This document shows, piece after piece, positions 36,453-47,184 of a stretch of 64,000 nucleotides of DNA. Location of the stretch: positions 1 through 64,000 of the forward strand of contig SBGD01000089.1 in assembly GCA_006226775.1 (NCBI GenBank), read 5' to 3'. The notes under the pieces were generated by a model, which had not been told where the DNA came from, ran no database searches, and saw nothing but the letters and a program-made list of their open reading frames with translations. How positions within the stretch are numbered: position 1 is the first letter of the stretch; every line of letters starts with the position of its first letter. The stretch is from Paracoccaceae bacterium. GTDB taxonomy: Bacteria > Pseudomonadota > Alphaproteobacteria > Rhodobacterales > Rhodobacteraceae. The translations under genes and the position numbers were made by a program.

Positions 36453-37124
36453 TCAGGCCGTCGCGTTCTGCGACAGGCCCAGCGCGCGGATCTGTTGCGA
36501 CATCTGCACGAAGGACCCGTCGACATGCTTGCGAATCACGGTATCGGCGCGCGCGGTGTCATTGGTGCGGAAGGCCTCGATCAGCGCGTCATGCTCTTTC
36601 TTGATCGTCTCGAACCGCGCCGGTGAGATGCGCAGCCGCGCCGCCTGGACGTTCAGCGAGGTGCGCAGGTTGCGCCAGATCTCGGCGGCGGTCTGGTTGT
36701 AATGCCCCCGGCAGAAGACCTCGTGGAACTGGAAATCCAGCTTGCGAAAGGCGCGCTGCTCGCTGTGCGGCAGGGCGTGGATCCGGGCCTGGATATCCTC
36801 CAGCTCGGCCAGCAGGGCGGGCTGGGCGTAATCGGCGAACCAGTTGACGAAATAGGGCTCGAGCATCTGCAACACTTCGAAGATGTTCTGGATCGAGCCG
36901 GCATCGGTGGCCTTGACGGTGGCGCCGCGGTTGGGGTGGATCTCGACGAAGCCTTCGCCCTGCATCCGGCGCAGCACCTCGCGCACCGGGCTGGTGCTGA
37001 CGCCGAACCGCTCGGCCAGTTCCGAGACCTTCAGCCGCTGGCCCCCGGCCAGGCGGCCATCGTAGATGTCATCGAGGATCGCGTCATAAAGCGGGATCTC
37101 GTCGGTGTCGTCGGCAGTCTTCAT
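36453..37124 (-). CDS. GntR-family regulator (FCD domain)
   Basis: The 223-residue protein has a GntR winged helix (GQRLKVSELAERFGVSTSPVREVLRRM, about residues 28-54) and an FCD-type all-helical sensor domain with metal-ligand-like His residues. It converges on the enolase-superfamily gene with a 14-nt gap. It follows the oppF-like gene by 79 nt on the same strand, so it may be the last gene of that operon. It probably represses the importer and the two dehydratase genes. Confidence 0.9.
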   Translation of the reverse strand: MKTADDTDEIPLYDAILDDIYDGRLAGGQRLKVSELAERFGVSTSPVREVLRRMQGEGFVEIHPNRGATVKATDAGSIQNIFEVLQMLEPYFVNWFADYAQPALLAELEDIQARIHALPHSEQRAFRKLDFQFHEVFCRGHYNQTAAEIWRNLRTSLNVQAARLRISPARFETIKKEHDALIEAFRTNDTARADTVIRKHVDGSFVQMSQQIRALGLSQNATA

Positions 37125-37203
37125 GACAGTCTCGGCCTCTCAGGATCGGCGGTCATCCTAGCGCTGCGCGCGGCGCGGGGCCAGCGCGCCGACAGCGCCG
37201 GTC

Positions 37204-38193
37204 TCAAATCTCTCCCGCGTAGTGGCACAGCACATCGGCGCCGCCGACCTTGCGCACCGGCGGGCGGGTCTCGCGGCAAAGCTCGGTGGCATGCGGGCAG
37301 CGCGGGCTGAAACGGCAGCCCCTGGCGGGCGCGCCGACATCCACCGGCTCGGCCCGGTCGGCGCCGCGCCGCCGTCTCTGGCGCGGATCGGCCACCGGCA
37401 CGGCCTGAAGCAGCGCGCGGGTATAGGGGTGCTGCGGCGCGCGAAACAGCGTGTCGGTCGTGGCGACCTCGACGAACTGGCCGCGGTACATCACGGCGAC
37501 GCGGTCGCAGATGTGTTCGACCACCGCAAGATCATGGGCGATGAAGACGAAGGTCAGGTCGAATTGCTCCTGCAGGTCCTGCAGAAGGTTCAGGGTCTGG
37601 GCCTGGATCGAGACATCCAGCGCCGAGACCGCCTCGTCGGCCACCACAAGCTCGGGATGGGTCGACAGCGCCCGCGCGATGCCCAGCCGCTGGCGCTGGC
37701 CGCCGGAAAAGGCGTTGGGATAGCGGTGCATGAACTCGGGCCGCAGGCCGACGCTTTCCAGCAGCTGGCCCACCCGTTCGGCCAGCGCCTTGCCGCGCAG
37801 GCCCTCGGATTTCTGCAGGGCCTGGCCGACGATGTCGATCACCCGCAGCCGCGGATTGAGCGAGGCCTGCGGGTCCTGGAACACCATACGCACCTTGCGC
37901 CAGACCTGGCGCAACTGGTCGATCGGCGCGCTGGCCAGGTCGACCGCGGCGCCGGTGCGGGCCTGGAAGCGGATCGAGCCTGCCGAGGGGTCGAGCACGC
38001 GCAGGATGCAGCGGCCCAGCGTGGTCTTGCCGCTGCCCGATTCGCCGACGATGCCGAAGGTCTCGCCGCGCTGCACCTCGAAGGATACCGCGTCGACGGC
38101 GACAAAGCCGGCCTTGGGCTTCGACAGAAATCCGCCCTTTGAGCCGCCGAACTGCATGGTCAGGTCCTTGACCTCGAGAATGGCGTCAGACAT
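37204..38193 (-). CDS. Oligopeptide-type ABC transporter ATPase (OppF/DppF)
   Basis: The 329-residue ATPase has Walker A GESGSGKTT, signature FSGGQRQRLGIARAL, Walker B LVVADEAVSALD, and the C-terminal oligopeptide-family cysteine region (CRFSPRCPHATELC). The second residue of Walker B motif region is A where many have P (DEPVSALD), a mild change. It overlaps the oppD-like gene by 8 nt. It pairs with that ATPase to drive the two permeases. Confidence 0.93.
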   Translation of the reverse strand: MSDAILEVKDLTMQFGGSKGGFLSKPKAGFVAVDAVSFEVQRGETFGIVGESGSGKTTLGRCILRVLDPSAGSIRFQARTGAAVDLASAPIDQLRQVWRKVRMVFQDPQASLNPRLRVIDIVGQALQKSEGLRGKALAERVGQLLESVGLRPEFMHRYPNAFSGGQRQRLGIARALSTHPELVVADEAVSALDVSIQAQTLNLLQDLQEQFDLTFVFIAHDLAVVEHICDRVAVMYRGQFVEVATTDTLFRAPQHPYTRALLQAVPVADPRQRRRRGADRAEPVDVGAPARGCRFSPRCPHATELCRETRPPVRKVGGADVLCHYAGEI

Positions 38194-39200
38194 CGGTCTC
38201 GACCTCGCTTTCGTGCAGGAAACAGGCCACTTCGCCCGGCCCGTGCGGCTTGAGCAGCGGCTCGCGGCGGTCGCAGATCCCGGGCATGACGTGATCGCAG
38301 CGGGTGCGGAAGGTGCAGCCCGAGGGCCGCGCCAGCGGATGGGGCACCATGCCGCGAATGGCCGGCAGACGCCCCCGCGTCGTCACCCCTATCCGCGGCA
38401 CGGAATCGAGCAGCGCGCGGGTATAGGGATGCTGCGGCGTCTCGAACAGCCCGTAGACATCGGACTTTTCGACGATCTGCCCCATGTACATCACCGCCAC
38501 GTCATCGGCCACTTCCGCCACCACGCCCAGATCATGGGTGATCAGCATCACGGCCATGCGGAACTCTTCCTTCAGCTCGGCGATCAGGTCGAGGATCTGC
38601 GCCTGGGTGGTGACATCCAGCGCCGTGGTCGGCTCATCCGCGATCAGCAGGCGGGGCTGGCACGACAGCGCCATGGCGATCATCGCGCGCTGGCGCATCC
38701 CGCCGGACAGCTCGAAGGGATAGGCCTCGAACCGCTCGGCCGGGCGCGGGATGCCGACGCGCGCCAGCATGTCGATGGCCTCCTCGCGCGCCTCGGCCTT
38801 GGAGACATCGCGGTGCAGCAGGATGGTTTCGGTGATCTGCTTGCCGATCTTCTGGATCGGCCCGAGCGAGGACATCGGCTCCTGAAAGATCATCGCGATG
38901 TCGCTGCCGCGGATCGCCCGCAACGCCTTCGATCCCGCCCGCGCGCGGGCAAGGTCGATGCTGCGCCCGTCGGCGGCGTGATAGAGGATCGAGCCGCCGG
39001 TGATCCGCCCCGGCGCATCGACGATCCGCAGGATCGACCGCGCCAGGATCGACTTGCCGCAGCCCGACTCTCCCAGAAGACAGAGGGTGCGGTCGGGCAG
39101 GATGTCGAGATCCACCCCCTCGACCGCCTTGACCAGCCCGTCATCGGTGAAGAAATGGGTCTTCAGCCCCTTTATCTCGACCAGCGGTCTTTCGGGCCGG

Positions 39201-39226
<26 letters not shown>
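38186..39226 (-). CDS. Oligopeptide-type ABC transporter ATPase (OppD/DppD)
   Basis: The 346-residue ATPase has Walker [10 protein letters not shown], signature [15 protein letters not shown], Walker [13 protein letters not shown] and a C-terminal cysteine-rich tail ([16 protein letters not shown]) typical of the oligopeptide/nickel family. The start ATG 39226 lies inside the end of the permease gene (26-nt overlap). The in-frame ATG at 39211 is an alternative without a ribosome site. Confidence 0.93.
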
Positions 39227-40342
<1,116 letters not shown>

Positions 40343-40346
<4 letters not shown>

Positions 40347-41326
40347 TGATACCGTATCCTCGGGTCGACCCAGGCGAGAAGCACATCGGAAAGCAGCGTG
40401 CCGATCACCGTCAACATGCTGACGATCAGGATCAGCGATCCGGCCAGGTACATGTCCTGCACCAGCAGCGCGCGCAGCAGCAGCGGGCCGGTGGTGGGCA
40501 GGTTCATCACCACGGCGACGATGATCTCGCCCGAGACCAGCGTCGGCAGGATCCATCCGATGGTCGAGATGAAGGGGTTGAGCGCGACCCGCACCGGGTA
40601 GCGCAGCAGAAGCTGGAATTCGGACATGCCCTTGGCGCGGGCGGTGACGACATAGGGCCGGTAAAGCTCATCCAGCAGGTTGGCGCGCATGATGCGGATC
40701 AGTGCGGCGGCGCCCGAGGTGCCGACGACGAAGACCGGCATCCAGATGTGCTGCAACAGGTTGGCGAACTTGGCCCAGGTCCAGGGCGTGTCGATATACT
40801 CGGGGCTGACCAGCCCGCCGACCGACTGGCCGAAGTACTTGAAGGCCACGTACATCATCACCAGCGCCAGCAGGAAGTTCGGCACCGCGAGGCCGACGAA
40901 GCCGAAGAAGGTGGCGACGTAATCGCCCACCGAATACTTGCGCACCGCGGAGTAGATGCCGATCGGCAGCGCCACGGCCCAGATGAAGGCCAGCGTCAGC
41001 AACGAGATCGCGAAGGTCCAGCCCAGCCGGTCCCAGATCACATCCGTCACCGGCAGGTTCTTTTCGAAGGAAATGCCGAAATCGCCACGCAGCAGGATGC
41101 CGGTCATCCATTTCCAGTATTGCAGGTACATCGGCTCGCCCAGCCCGTACTGGGCGCGCAGCTGCTCGACCACGGCGGTATTGTCGACCCCGGCCTCGCC
41201 CATCTCGGCGGCCAGGCTGTCGAGATAGTCGCCCGGCGGCAGCTGGATGATGATGAAGGTCACGATGGAGACCAGAAAGACCGTCGGGATCATGTAGACG
41301 ACCCGTCGGAGGATGAAGCCACCCAT
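40343..41326 (-). CDS. Oligopeptide-type ABC transporter permease (OppB/DppB)
   Basis: The 327-residue membrane protein has the DppB N-terminus (RRVVYMIPTVFLVSIVTF), the QYGLGEPMYLQY motif and the EAA-like loop region (ARAKGMSEFQLLLRYPVR). AAGGAG lies before ATG 41326. It forms the channel with the oppC-like permease. It follows the binding-protein gene after a 78-nt gap that holds a hairpin. Confidence 0.93.
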
Positions 41327-41354
41327 GTTCCGCTCCTTGTGTTGGCGTTCGGTT

Positions 41355-41388
41355 GGGGCGCCCGGCCGGGAGGAGTGCCGGACGCCCC
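41355..41388 (-). other. Intercistronic hairpin after Opp binding-protein gene
   Basis: A 12-bp stem with one G-U pair (41355-41366 against 41377-41388, loop 10 nt) starts 16 nt after the binding-protein stop on the minus strand. The following sequence has no T-run and the ribosome site of the oppB-like gene comes about 20 nt later. Confidence 0.6.
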
Positions 41389-41404
41389 TGAGGTGTACCT
41401 CGGA

Positions 41405-43324
41405 TCAGGGCAGGTTGGTGCCGCCCTCGAAGTACATCTGGGCCGTGTAGGGCGCCGGGAACCAGAGCTGACCGGCGATGGGCAGCGGATCGGGCACGTT
41501 GCGCACGTTGTTGCGCGCGATGCCGAAGACCGGGTCGTTCTGGACCATGCCGATGGTGAAGAACTCGTCGGCGGCCATGTCGAGCACCTTGAGCATCAAC
41601 TCCTTCTGCTCTTGCGGCGTGGCGGCGGCGCGCACCTGCTTGTAGGTCTCGAAGATGTCCTTGACGCCCTGCGGCGGCTCTTCGCCGGTCGCGGGATCGA
41701 CCCCCCATTGCGCCCATTCGCGCGCCCAGGAGACCGAGTTGGAAATCGTCGGCACGTAGCAGATCGGCGAGGTATAGGCATCCGCCTGCCCGCCCGAACA
41801 GTTCCACAGGTAGGCGTCGAAGTCGTTCGAGGTGTGCAACTCGATCAGCCGCGACCGGTCGGTGGTGCGGATCTGGAAATCGAGGCCGACATCGCGGGCA
41901 TAGCCCTGGATCAGCTCCATCGCGTCGGGATATTGCAGGCCGAAGACATCCGCGACGAGGAAGATCAGCGAGAAACGCTCGCCATCCGGGCCAATGCGGA
42001 ACCCGTCATCGTCTTTCTCGGGCAGCACCTTGTCGAGGTATTCGTTGGCAAGGTCCACGTCATACTCGGTGTACTGCTTGGCGTAGTCCTCCTTGTAAAG
42101 CTCGGTGCCCTCGCGCGGCGCGGTCTGCGCCGGCTCGCCCGCGCCGAAATAGAGCAGGTCGATCACCTCCTGGCGGTTCATCGCGTGGCTGACGCCGATG
42201 CGGAAATCCTTGGTGTTGATCACCTCGCGTTTCACCGGATCGGTGTGGTTGAGGTTCATCATCAGGATCATGATATTGGCCGGAAGGTCGCCGACATCGA
42301 AGAACCGGTACTTGCCGCGCTCCATGTTGTCGGTCAGCGAGGCCTTGTTCGACGGCCGGCCCAGGTGGCGCAACATGTAGTCGATCTCGCCGTTGAAGGC
42401 CTTGAGCAGGATGGTTTCCACATCCTCGACCTGGTCATAGGTGATGCGGTCCATGTAGGGCAGTTGCTGCCCCTCGCTGTCGACCTTGTAGTAATAGGGG
42501 TTGCGTTCGGCCACCACGCGGTCGGTGGCGCCATAGGCATTGGTCAGGTGCCAGGCATGCAGGGTCGGGCGATCCGGGTTCTGCCAGAACAGCGGCGTGT
42601 CCATCGGCCCGGCCTTGAGGTTGAACAGCTGCACCCAGTCGCCGGCCGCCGGTTCGGCATCGACCAGCGCCTGCACGTTGTCGTTGTACTTGGGCATGAA
42701 CTGCGACAGGTAATGCTTGGGATAGGCGGCGGCGTGATAGCCGAAGCCATAGGCCAGCGCCTGCAGGAACAGCCCGTTGGGCGCGCCGAAGTCGAACTCG
42801 ACCGTCACGTCGTCGATCTTGGTGATCTTCACCGGGCCCGCGGGGCCGATGAAGGTGGCGTCCTTGTTGGGGGTCAGTTGCGGGTCGAGGAAGATGTCCT
42901 CGTACCAGAACAGGATGTCATCGGCGCTGAACGGCGCGCCGTCCGACCATTTCATGCCCGAACGCAGGTGGAAGGTGAACCTGGAGGCGTCGTCCGACAC
43001 GTCCCAGGACTTGGCGATATTGGGGCGCACTTCCGACCAGTCCGGGGACCAGCGCACCATGTTGTCGCTGCCGATGGTGCGCACCATGTTGTGCTGGTCG
43101 CCGCCGCCCAGGATGGCGCGGCGCAGGGTGCCGCCGTATTCGCCGGGCCCTTCGATCACGTCCATCACCAGCGGATCGCTGGGCAGACGCTCCTCCACCG
43201 GGGGCAGTTCGCCCGCGGCCACCTTGGCGGCCAGTTCCGGCGCTTCCTCGAAGGCCAGCGCCTGGCTCGCCGCGGCAATCGCCAGCGCGCTGACCAGCGA
43301 GGTCCATTTCCACCTGTCGTGCAT
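41405..43324 (-). CDS. Oligopeptide-type ABC substrate-binding protein (family 5)
   Basis: The 639-residue protein has a signal peptide ending near QALAFEE and an extracellular solute-binding family 5 body (for example SWDVSDDASRFTFHLRSGMKWSDG). At 639 residues it is longer than DppA/OppA (about 530), like the proteins that bind plant oligosaccharides or glycosides in this family. Conserved cysteines are few and there is no lipobox. GGAGGA precedes ATG 43324. Its partners are the two permeases and two ATPases downstream. With two sugar-acid type dehydratases nearby, an acidic sugar or oligosaccharide is more likely than a peptide. Confidence 0.9.
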   Translation of the reverse strand: MHDRWKWTSLVSALAIAAASQALAFEEAPELAAKVAAGELPPVEERLPSDPLVMDVIEGPGEYGGTLRRAILGGGDQHNMVRTIGSDNMVRWSPDWSEVRPNIAKSWDVSDDASRFTFHLRSGMKWSDGAPFSADDILFWYEDIFLDPQLTPNKDATFIGPAGPVKITKIDDVTVEFDFGAPNGLFLQALAYGFGYHAAAYPKHYLSQFMPKYNDNVQALVDAEPAAGDWVQLFNLKAGPMDTPLFWQNPDRPTLHAWHLTNAYGATDRVVAERNPYYYKVDSEGQQLPYMDRITYDQVEDVETILLKAFNGEIDYMLRHLGRPSNKASLTDNMERGKYRFFDVGDLPANIMILMMNLNHTDPVKREVINTKDFRIGVSHAMNRQEVIDLLYFGAGEPAQTAPREGTELYKEDYAKQYTEYDVDLANEYLDKVLPEKDDDGFRIGPDGERFSLIFLVADVFGLQYPDAMELIQGYARDVGLDFQIRTTDRSRLIELHTSNDFDAYLWNCSGGQADAYTSPICYVPTISNSVSWAREWAQWGVDPATGEEPPQGVKDIFETYKQVRAAATPQEQKELMLKVLDMAADEFFTIGMVQNDPVFGIARNNVRNVPDPLPIAGQLWFPAPYTAQMYFEGGTNLP

Positions 43325-43351
43325 CGTCGTCTCCTCCTGCGTTGAAATCGG

Positions 43352-44506
43352 TCACCAGTTGGTGACTGCGCCGTCCGGCCGCCTCAGATGCGGCGGTTCG
43401 ACATGGGTCGGGCGCGAGGCCCGGATCCGGTCTTCATCGACCTCGACCCCCAGCCCGGGACCGTCGGGCACCTTGTAGGTGATGCCGTCGAGCGGGATCT
43501 GGACGGGGAACAGCTCGGGGTCGTGAAAGCCCAGGGTTTCGGTCGGGCCCTGCCGGGTCTCGGCCCAGCTGAAATTCGGCACCGCGGCGGCCATGTGCAC
43601 CGTCGCGGCGGTGCAGACCGGGCCCAGCGGGTTGTGCGGCATCAGGTCGATGTAATGCCGCTCGCACCAGCCGGCGACCTTCATCGCCTCGGTGAAGCCG
43701 CCGATATTGCAGATGTCCAGCCGCATGTACTGCGTCAGCCCCTCTTCGATATAGGGGGCCGCGTCCCATTTCGACGCGAATTCCTCGCCCACGGCAAAGG
43801 GGATCGTGGTCATGGCGCGCAGCGTGCGATAGGCCTGCGGCGTCTGGCAGCGGATCGGTTCCTCCAGGAAATCCAGCGTGCCCGGCGGCAGCCGGTTGCA
43901 GAAATCCGCGGTCTCGGCAATCGACAGCCGGTGATGCAGATCGATCCCGAGGCAGAGCTCGGGGCCGAAAGCCTCGCGCAGCGCGATCAGCTCTTTCACC
44001 GCCTGGTTGAGGTTGCGGCGCGGGTCGAAGACGCCGTCGCCGGCGAAATCGCCGGTATAGATGCGCAGGCAATCCCAGCCCGCGTCGACCAGCACCCCGG
44101 CCTTGGCCAGCAGATCGTCCAGATCGGTCGACTGGCAGCTTGGAAAGGTCGGCACCTCGTCGCGCTGCTTGCCGCCCAGAAGCTGGTAGACCGGCACGCC
44201 CAGCCGCTTGCCCAGCAGGTCGTAGAGCGCGATGTCGATCGCCGACATGGCGGCGGTCAGCACGCGCCCGCCCTCGAAATACTGGCTGCGATAGGTTTCC
44301 TGCCAGATGCGCCCGATCTGGCGCGAATCCTGGCCGACAAGGAAGGCCGCGAAATGTTCGATGGCGGCCGCCACCGCGCCTTCGCGGCACGACAGGCCGG
44401 ATTCGCCCCAGCCATGAAGCCCGTCCTCGGTCGTCACCTTGACCAGAAGCTGGTTGCGGATGCCCACACGGGCGTGGAGCGGTTCGATGGAAGCAATCCT
44501 GGGCAT
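43352..44506 (-). CDS. Enolase-superfamily dehydratase (D-galactonate dehydratase-like)
   Basis: The 384-residue protein has the D-galactonate/mannonate-type motif set: DLHHR with metal Asp and base His, FLEEPI, VGEEFA and MPHNPLGPV with the second catalytic His. It would dehydrate an aldonate to a 2-keto-3-deoxy acid. GAAGGA precedes ATG 44506. It is first in the leftward Opp-type operon, 27 nt before the binding protein. The companion aldolase is not in this operon; DHDPS-family enzymes at 1812 and 46122 belong to other units. Confidence 0.87.
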   Translation of the reverse strand: MPRIASIEPLHARVGIRNQLLVKVTTEDGLHGWGESGLSCREGAVAAAIEHFAAFLVGQDSRQIGRIWQETYRSQYFEGGRVLTAAMSAIDIALYDLLGKRLGVPVYQLLGGKQRDEVPTFPSCQSTDLDDLLAKAGVLVDAGWDCLRIYTGDFAGDGVFDPRRNLNQAVKELIALREAFGPELCLGIDLHHRLSIAETADFCNRLPPGTLDFLEEPIRCQTPQAYRTLRAMTTIPFAVGEEFASKWDAAPYIEEGLTQYMRLDICNIGGFTEAMKVAGWCERHYIDLMPHNPLGPVCTAATVHMAAAVPNFSWAETRQGPTETLGFHDPELFPVQIPLDGITYKVPDGPGLGVEVDEDRIRASRPTHVEPPHLRRPDGAVTNW

Positions 44507-44819
44507 CGTCGTCCTTCACAGGTCAGGGCCAGCGCATGGCTGTGCGGCGGGTGCCGGGGCGAAAGGCGTCGCCGCCGGGCCGGAAACAGAAGGGCAAGGA
44601 GGGGTCGCGCCGGACTGTCGTGTGCCGGTGAAACGCGCTGACCCTCGCCCTCTGGGATTCGGTGTTACCCTGTAATTGTTAGAGGATGTTTTCCAGATAG
44701 TCGACGATTTTTACAAGATGGTGCTTTAATTCCCGCAAGCCCCTTGGATTTCAGGGCAAAACCCGCCCCGGCCCGCGGAGCGCCACCGCCCGGACGACCG
44801 AACGCCGGTCCCAAGACTC
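44507..44819. promoter_or_regulatory. Promoter region of the Opp-type operon
   Basis: These 313 bases upstream of the dehydratase gene contain no gene that I trust. The 44660-44735 part is AT-rich compared with the surroundings and should hold the leftward promoter, but I cannot fix the boxes. It ends at the terminator of the oppositely placed upstream transcript. Confidence 0.4.
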
Positions 44820-44848
44820 AAAAAGGCCCGGCGACTAGGCCGGGCCTT
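44820..44848 (-). terminator. Intrinsic terminator after nanM
   Basis: A perfect 10-bp stem AAGGCCCGGC/GCCGGGCCTT (44823-44832 against 44839-44848, loop 6 nt) is followed on the minus strand by TTTTTGAG (the T-run overlapping the stem). It lies 56 nt downstream of the nanM stop, so it ends the nanA-nanM transcript. Confidence 0.85.
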
Positions 44849-44867
44849 CGAGCAGGCGGAGCGGACA

Positions 44868-44890
44868 CCCGGCGCAGGTCTTGCGCCGGG
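44868..44890 (-). other. Second hairpin between nanM and its terminator
   Basis: A perfect 9-bp stem CCCGGCGCA/TGCGCCGGG with a 5-nt loop lies 13 nt after the nanM stop. It has no T-run and precedes the intrinsic terminator. It probably stabilises the 3' end. Confidence 0.55.
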
Positions 44891-44903
44891 CATTCGCCGG
44901 GGA

Positions 44904-46064
44904 TCAATCGACGATCGAGACCGTCTCGCCATCCCATTGCACGAGGAAAACCTCGGTGCGGGCATTGCGCTCGGCATCTTCGCCGCCGACCACCAGCATT
45001 CCGTCATCGACCGCGAAAGACCCGCCATAGGCCAGCCCTACGGGCAATTGGCCGACCAGCGACCAGGACCCGTCCTGCAGGGCAAAGACGTCCGAGGCCC
45101 AGTTCTTCGCCAGCCCGTTGTGGGCATACCAGTTGCCGGCATCCGCCGCGGCCCGTGCGCCCAGGAAGTTGGCGCCGCCGGCCACCAGCACGCCCTTGTC
45201 GGTCAGCGCGCGATAGGCACCGGCCAGGCCCTCCTGAACCGCGCCGCCTTCGGGCGCGGGAACGGGGGGCAGATCGGTCCAGGTGGCGCTGTCGCCCTCG
45301 ATGGAGACCGAGCGGACGGTATCGGTGCGCAGGCCCGGCTTGATCTCGCCATTGACGATCAGGAAGGTGCCGGGCGCGGTTTCCACCACGGCCGAGCCGG
45401 TATTGGGCAGCGCGGGGTCTTCGCCCAGGTCGCCCCAGGCATTGGCGGCGGCATCATAGACCAGCACGAGGTCGTTCCACTCGTAGCCCTCGGGCTCCAT
45501 GCCCATGTAGGCATCGACCACGGCGTTCCAGCCCTCGGGATCGCTCTCCTTGTCGATCGCGGTGACATCGGCGAGGTACTTGTCGAACAATTCCTTGTTG
45601 TAGCCGCCGAAGATGGCGATGCGGCCATCGCCCAGCGTCACCGCGCTGGCGCCCAGCAGACCGGCGGGGGTGCGGGTGTCGAGCGTTTCCCAGGCGTCGG
45701 CCTGCGCGTCATAGCGGCTGACCGTCTCGAAGATGATCGGCGAGGCCGCGTCTTCGCTTGCCTTGCCCGATCCGCTGAACACGTAGAGCGCGCCATCGAC
45801 CACCGCCGTCGCCGGCTGCGAGGGTGCGGGGCCGTTGAAGGCGGCCCGCTCGGTCCAGCCGGCGGCAATGTCGGTCAGGTCCAGCGCGAAGACCTGGGTG
45901 CCGGCGCTGCCGAGGCCGACGGTCAGGGTATCGCCGATCCGCTCGGCAATGCCGTTCTTGACCCCGACCGGCAGGTCCGGCCAGGTCTCGGCCATCGCGG
46001 TTCCGGCGCCGGCCAGAAGGGCCATTGCCGCAACACCGCCAAGGGCGCGGTTGAAATTGGTCAT
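44904..46064 (-). CDS. nanM: N-acetylneuraminate epimerase (mutarotase)
   Basis: The 386-residue periplasmic beta-propeller converts alpha- to beta-N-acetylneuraminate. A signal peptide of about 25 residues ends GTAMAE. NanM-specific stretches are clear: GLGSAGT, LYVFSGSGK, NGEIKPGLRTD, GGANFLGAR and YAHNGLAK. GGAGGA precedes ATG 46064. It follows nanA by 57 nt on the same strand, so sialic acid freed outside is made ready for the SiaP binding protein. The many kelch-like repeats give its Gly-rich composition. Confidence 0.93.
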   Translation of the reverse strand: MTNFNRALGGVAAMALLAGAGTAMAETWPDLPVGVKNGIAERIGDTLTVGLGSAGTQVFALDLTDIAAGWTERAAFNGPAPSQPATAVVDGALYVFSGSGKASEDAASPIIFETVSRYDAQADAWETLDTRTPAGLLGASAVTLGDGRIAIFGGYNKELFDKYLADVTAIDKESDPEGWNAVVDAYMGMEPEGYEWNDLVLVYDAAANAWGDLGEDPALPNTGSAVVETAPGTFLIVNGEIKPGLRTDTVRSVSIEGDSATWTDLPPVPAPEGGAVQEGLAGAYRALTDKGVLVAGGANFLGARAAADAGNWYAHNGLAKNWASDVFALQDGSWSLVGQLPVGLAYGGSFAVDDGMLVVGGEDAERNARTEVFLVQWDGETVSIVD

Positions 46065-46121
46065 GTTCTCTCCTCCGGAAGAATGGTGGCGCCTTGGCCC
46101 GGCGCCGGGGGCGGGACCGGC

Positions 46122-47024
46122 CTAGACGAGCCAGTCCCTGACTTCCGGGCGCTCGAGCACCGCGCGCATATGCGCCTCGGCCTTCTCGGGCGCCATCTGC
46201 AGCGCCATCGGCGCGCGGGTGGGGCCGGCTTCCACGCCAAGGATGCGCAGCGCCACCTTCAGGCCGGGCAGCACGCCGGTGGCCAGAAGCGCCTCGACGA
46301 AGATCTGCGAGACATCCTGCAACTCCTGCGCGCGGGGCAGGTCGCTGGCCCGGATCGCGGCGTCGAGCGCGACATAGAGCTTGCCCAGCACGTTGTAGGT
46401 CGAGCCGATGCCGCCATCGGCACCCAGCACGCCGCCCGAGAGGTAAACCTCGTCATAGCCGAAGAAATAGCTGCTGTCGGGGCAGCGGCGGCGCAGCATC
46501 GACAGCTTGAACAGGTCGACCGACGAGAACTTGATGCCCGAGACATTGGGCAGCCCGAGGATACGCTCCAGCGTCTCCAGCGCGATCGGCCGGCCGGTGC
46601 GCACCGGCACCTCGTAGACGATCATCGGCAGGTCGGTGGCGGCGGACAATTCGCGGTAGTAGCCCTCGATCTCGGCGTCGCTGAACGGGTAGGAATGCGG
46701 CGGCAGGGCCGACAGCGCATCGAAGCCCAGCTCCGCCGCCCGGGTCGCCAGCCGGATCGAATCGCGCAGGTTGGGCATCCCGACATGGGCGATCAGGGTG
46801 GCGTCGCTGTCCCTGGCGCAATCGGCGACGATGGCCTGCTGGGCCAGAAGTTCCTCGAGGTTGAGCAACCCGGCCTCGCCGCTGCTGCCGCCGACATAAA
46901 GCCCCGCCAGCCCCTGCTTGAGGACATAGCCGGTCAGGTCTTTCTGCCGCTCTTCGTCGAACCCGGCATCGTCGTTCAGGGCCGTCATCAATGCGGCGTA
47001 CATGCCGCCCATTTTCTTGGTCAT
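46122..47024 (-). CDS. nanA: N-acetylneuraminate lyase
   Basis: The 300-residue class I aldolase splits N-acetylneuraminate into N-acetylmannosamine and pyruvate. The catalytic Tyr137 and Schiff-base Lys165 fall at the same numbers as in the E. coli enzyme, and GGSSGEAG is the pyruvate carboxylate loop. It is first in the nanA-nanM leftward unit and divergent from the GntR-type regulator. Its neighbours make the neuraminate role much more likely than dihydrodipicolinate synthesis. The ribosome site is a weak GAGAG. Confidence 0.92.
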   Translation of the reverse strand: MTKKMGGMYAALMTALNDDAGFDEERQKDLTGYVLKQGLAGLYVGGSSGEAGLLNLEELLAQQAIVADCARDSDATLIAHVGMPNLRDSIRLATRAAELGFDALSALPPHSYPFSDAEIEGYYRELSAATDLPMIVYEVPVRTGRPIALETLERILGLPNVSGIKFSSVDLFKLSMLRRRCPDSSYFFGYDEVYLSGGVLGADGGIGSTYNVLGKLYVALDAAIRASDLPRAQELQDVSQIFVEALLATGVLPGLKVALRILGVEAGPTRAPMALQMAPEKAEAHMRAVLERPEVRDWLV

Positions 47025-47134
47025 AGCTCTCTCACTCTGGTTGTGTCATGCTGGAGTCGCGCACCGACGAGCGGTTTAGCCTTACAGAAGCATGGGTAAA
47101 TCTCACGTACTCCAATACACCCATCGCATTTAGT

Positions 47135-47163
47135 TTGACAAGAAGTATTTCTAGTGATACCAA
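47135..47163 (+). promoter_or_regulatory. Likely promoter and operator between nanA and the nan regulator
   Basis: An exact TTGACA (47135-47140) is followed after 17 nt by TACCAA (47158-47163), a weak -10. The spacer starts with AGAAGTATTTCT (47141-47152), a 12-bp imperfect palindrome placed exactly where a repressor would block polymerase. The minus strand reads TTGTCA at 47141-47136, so a divergent -35 for nanA may overlap the same bases. Confidence 0.4.
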
Positions 47164-47184
47164 AACCACGAGAGGAGAGACCAG

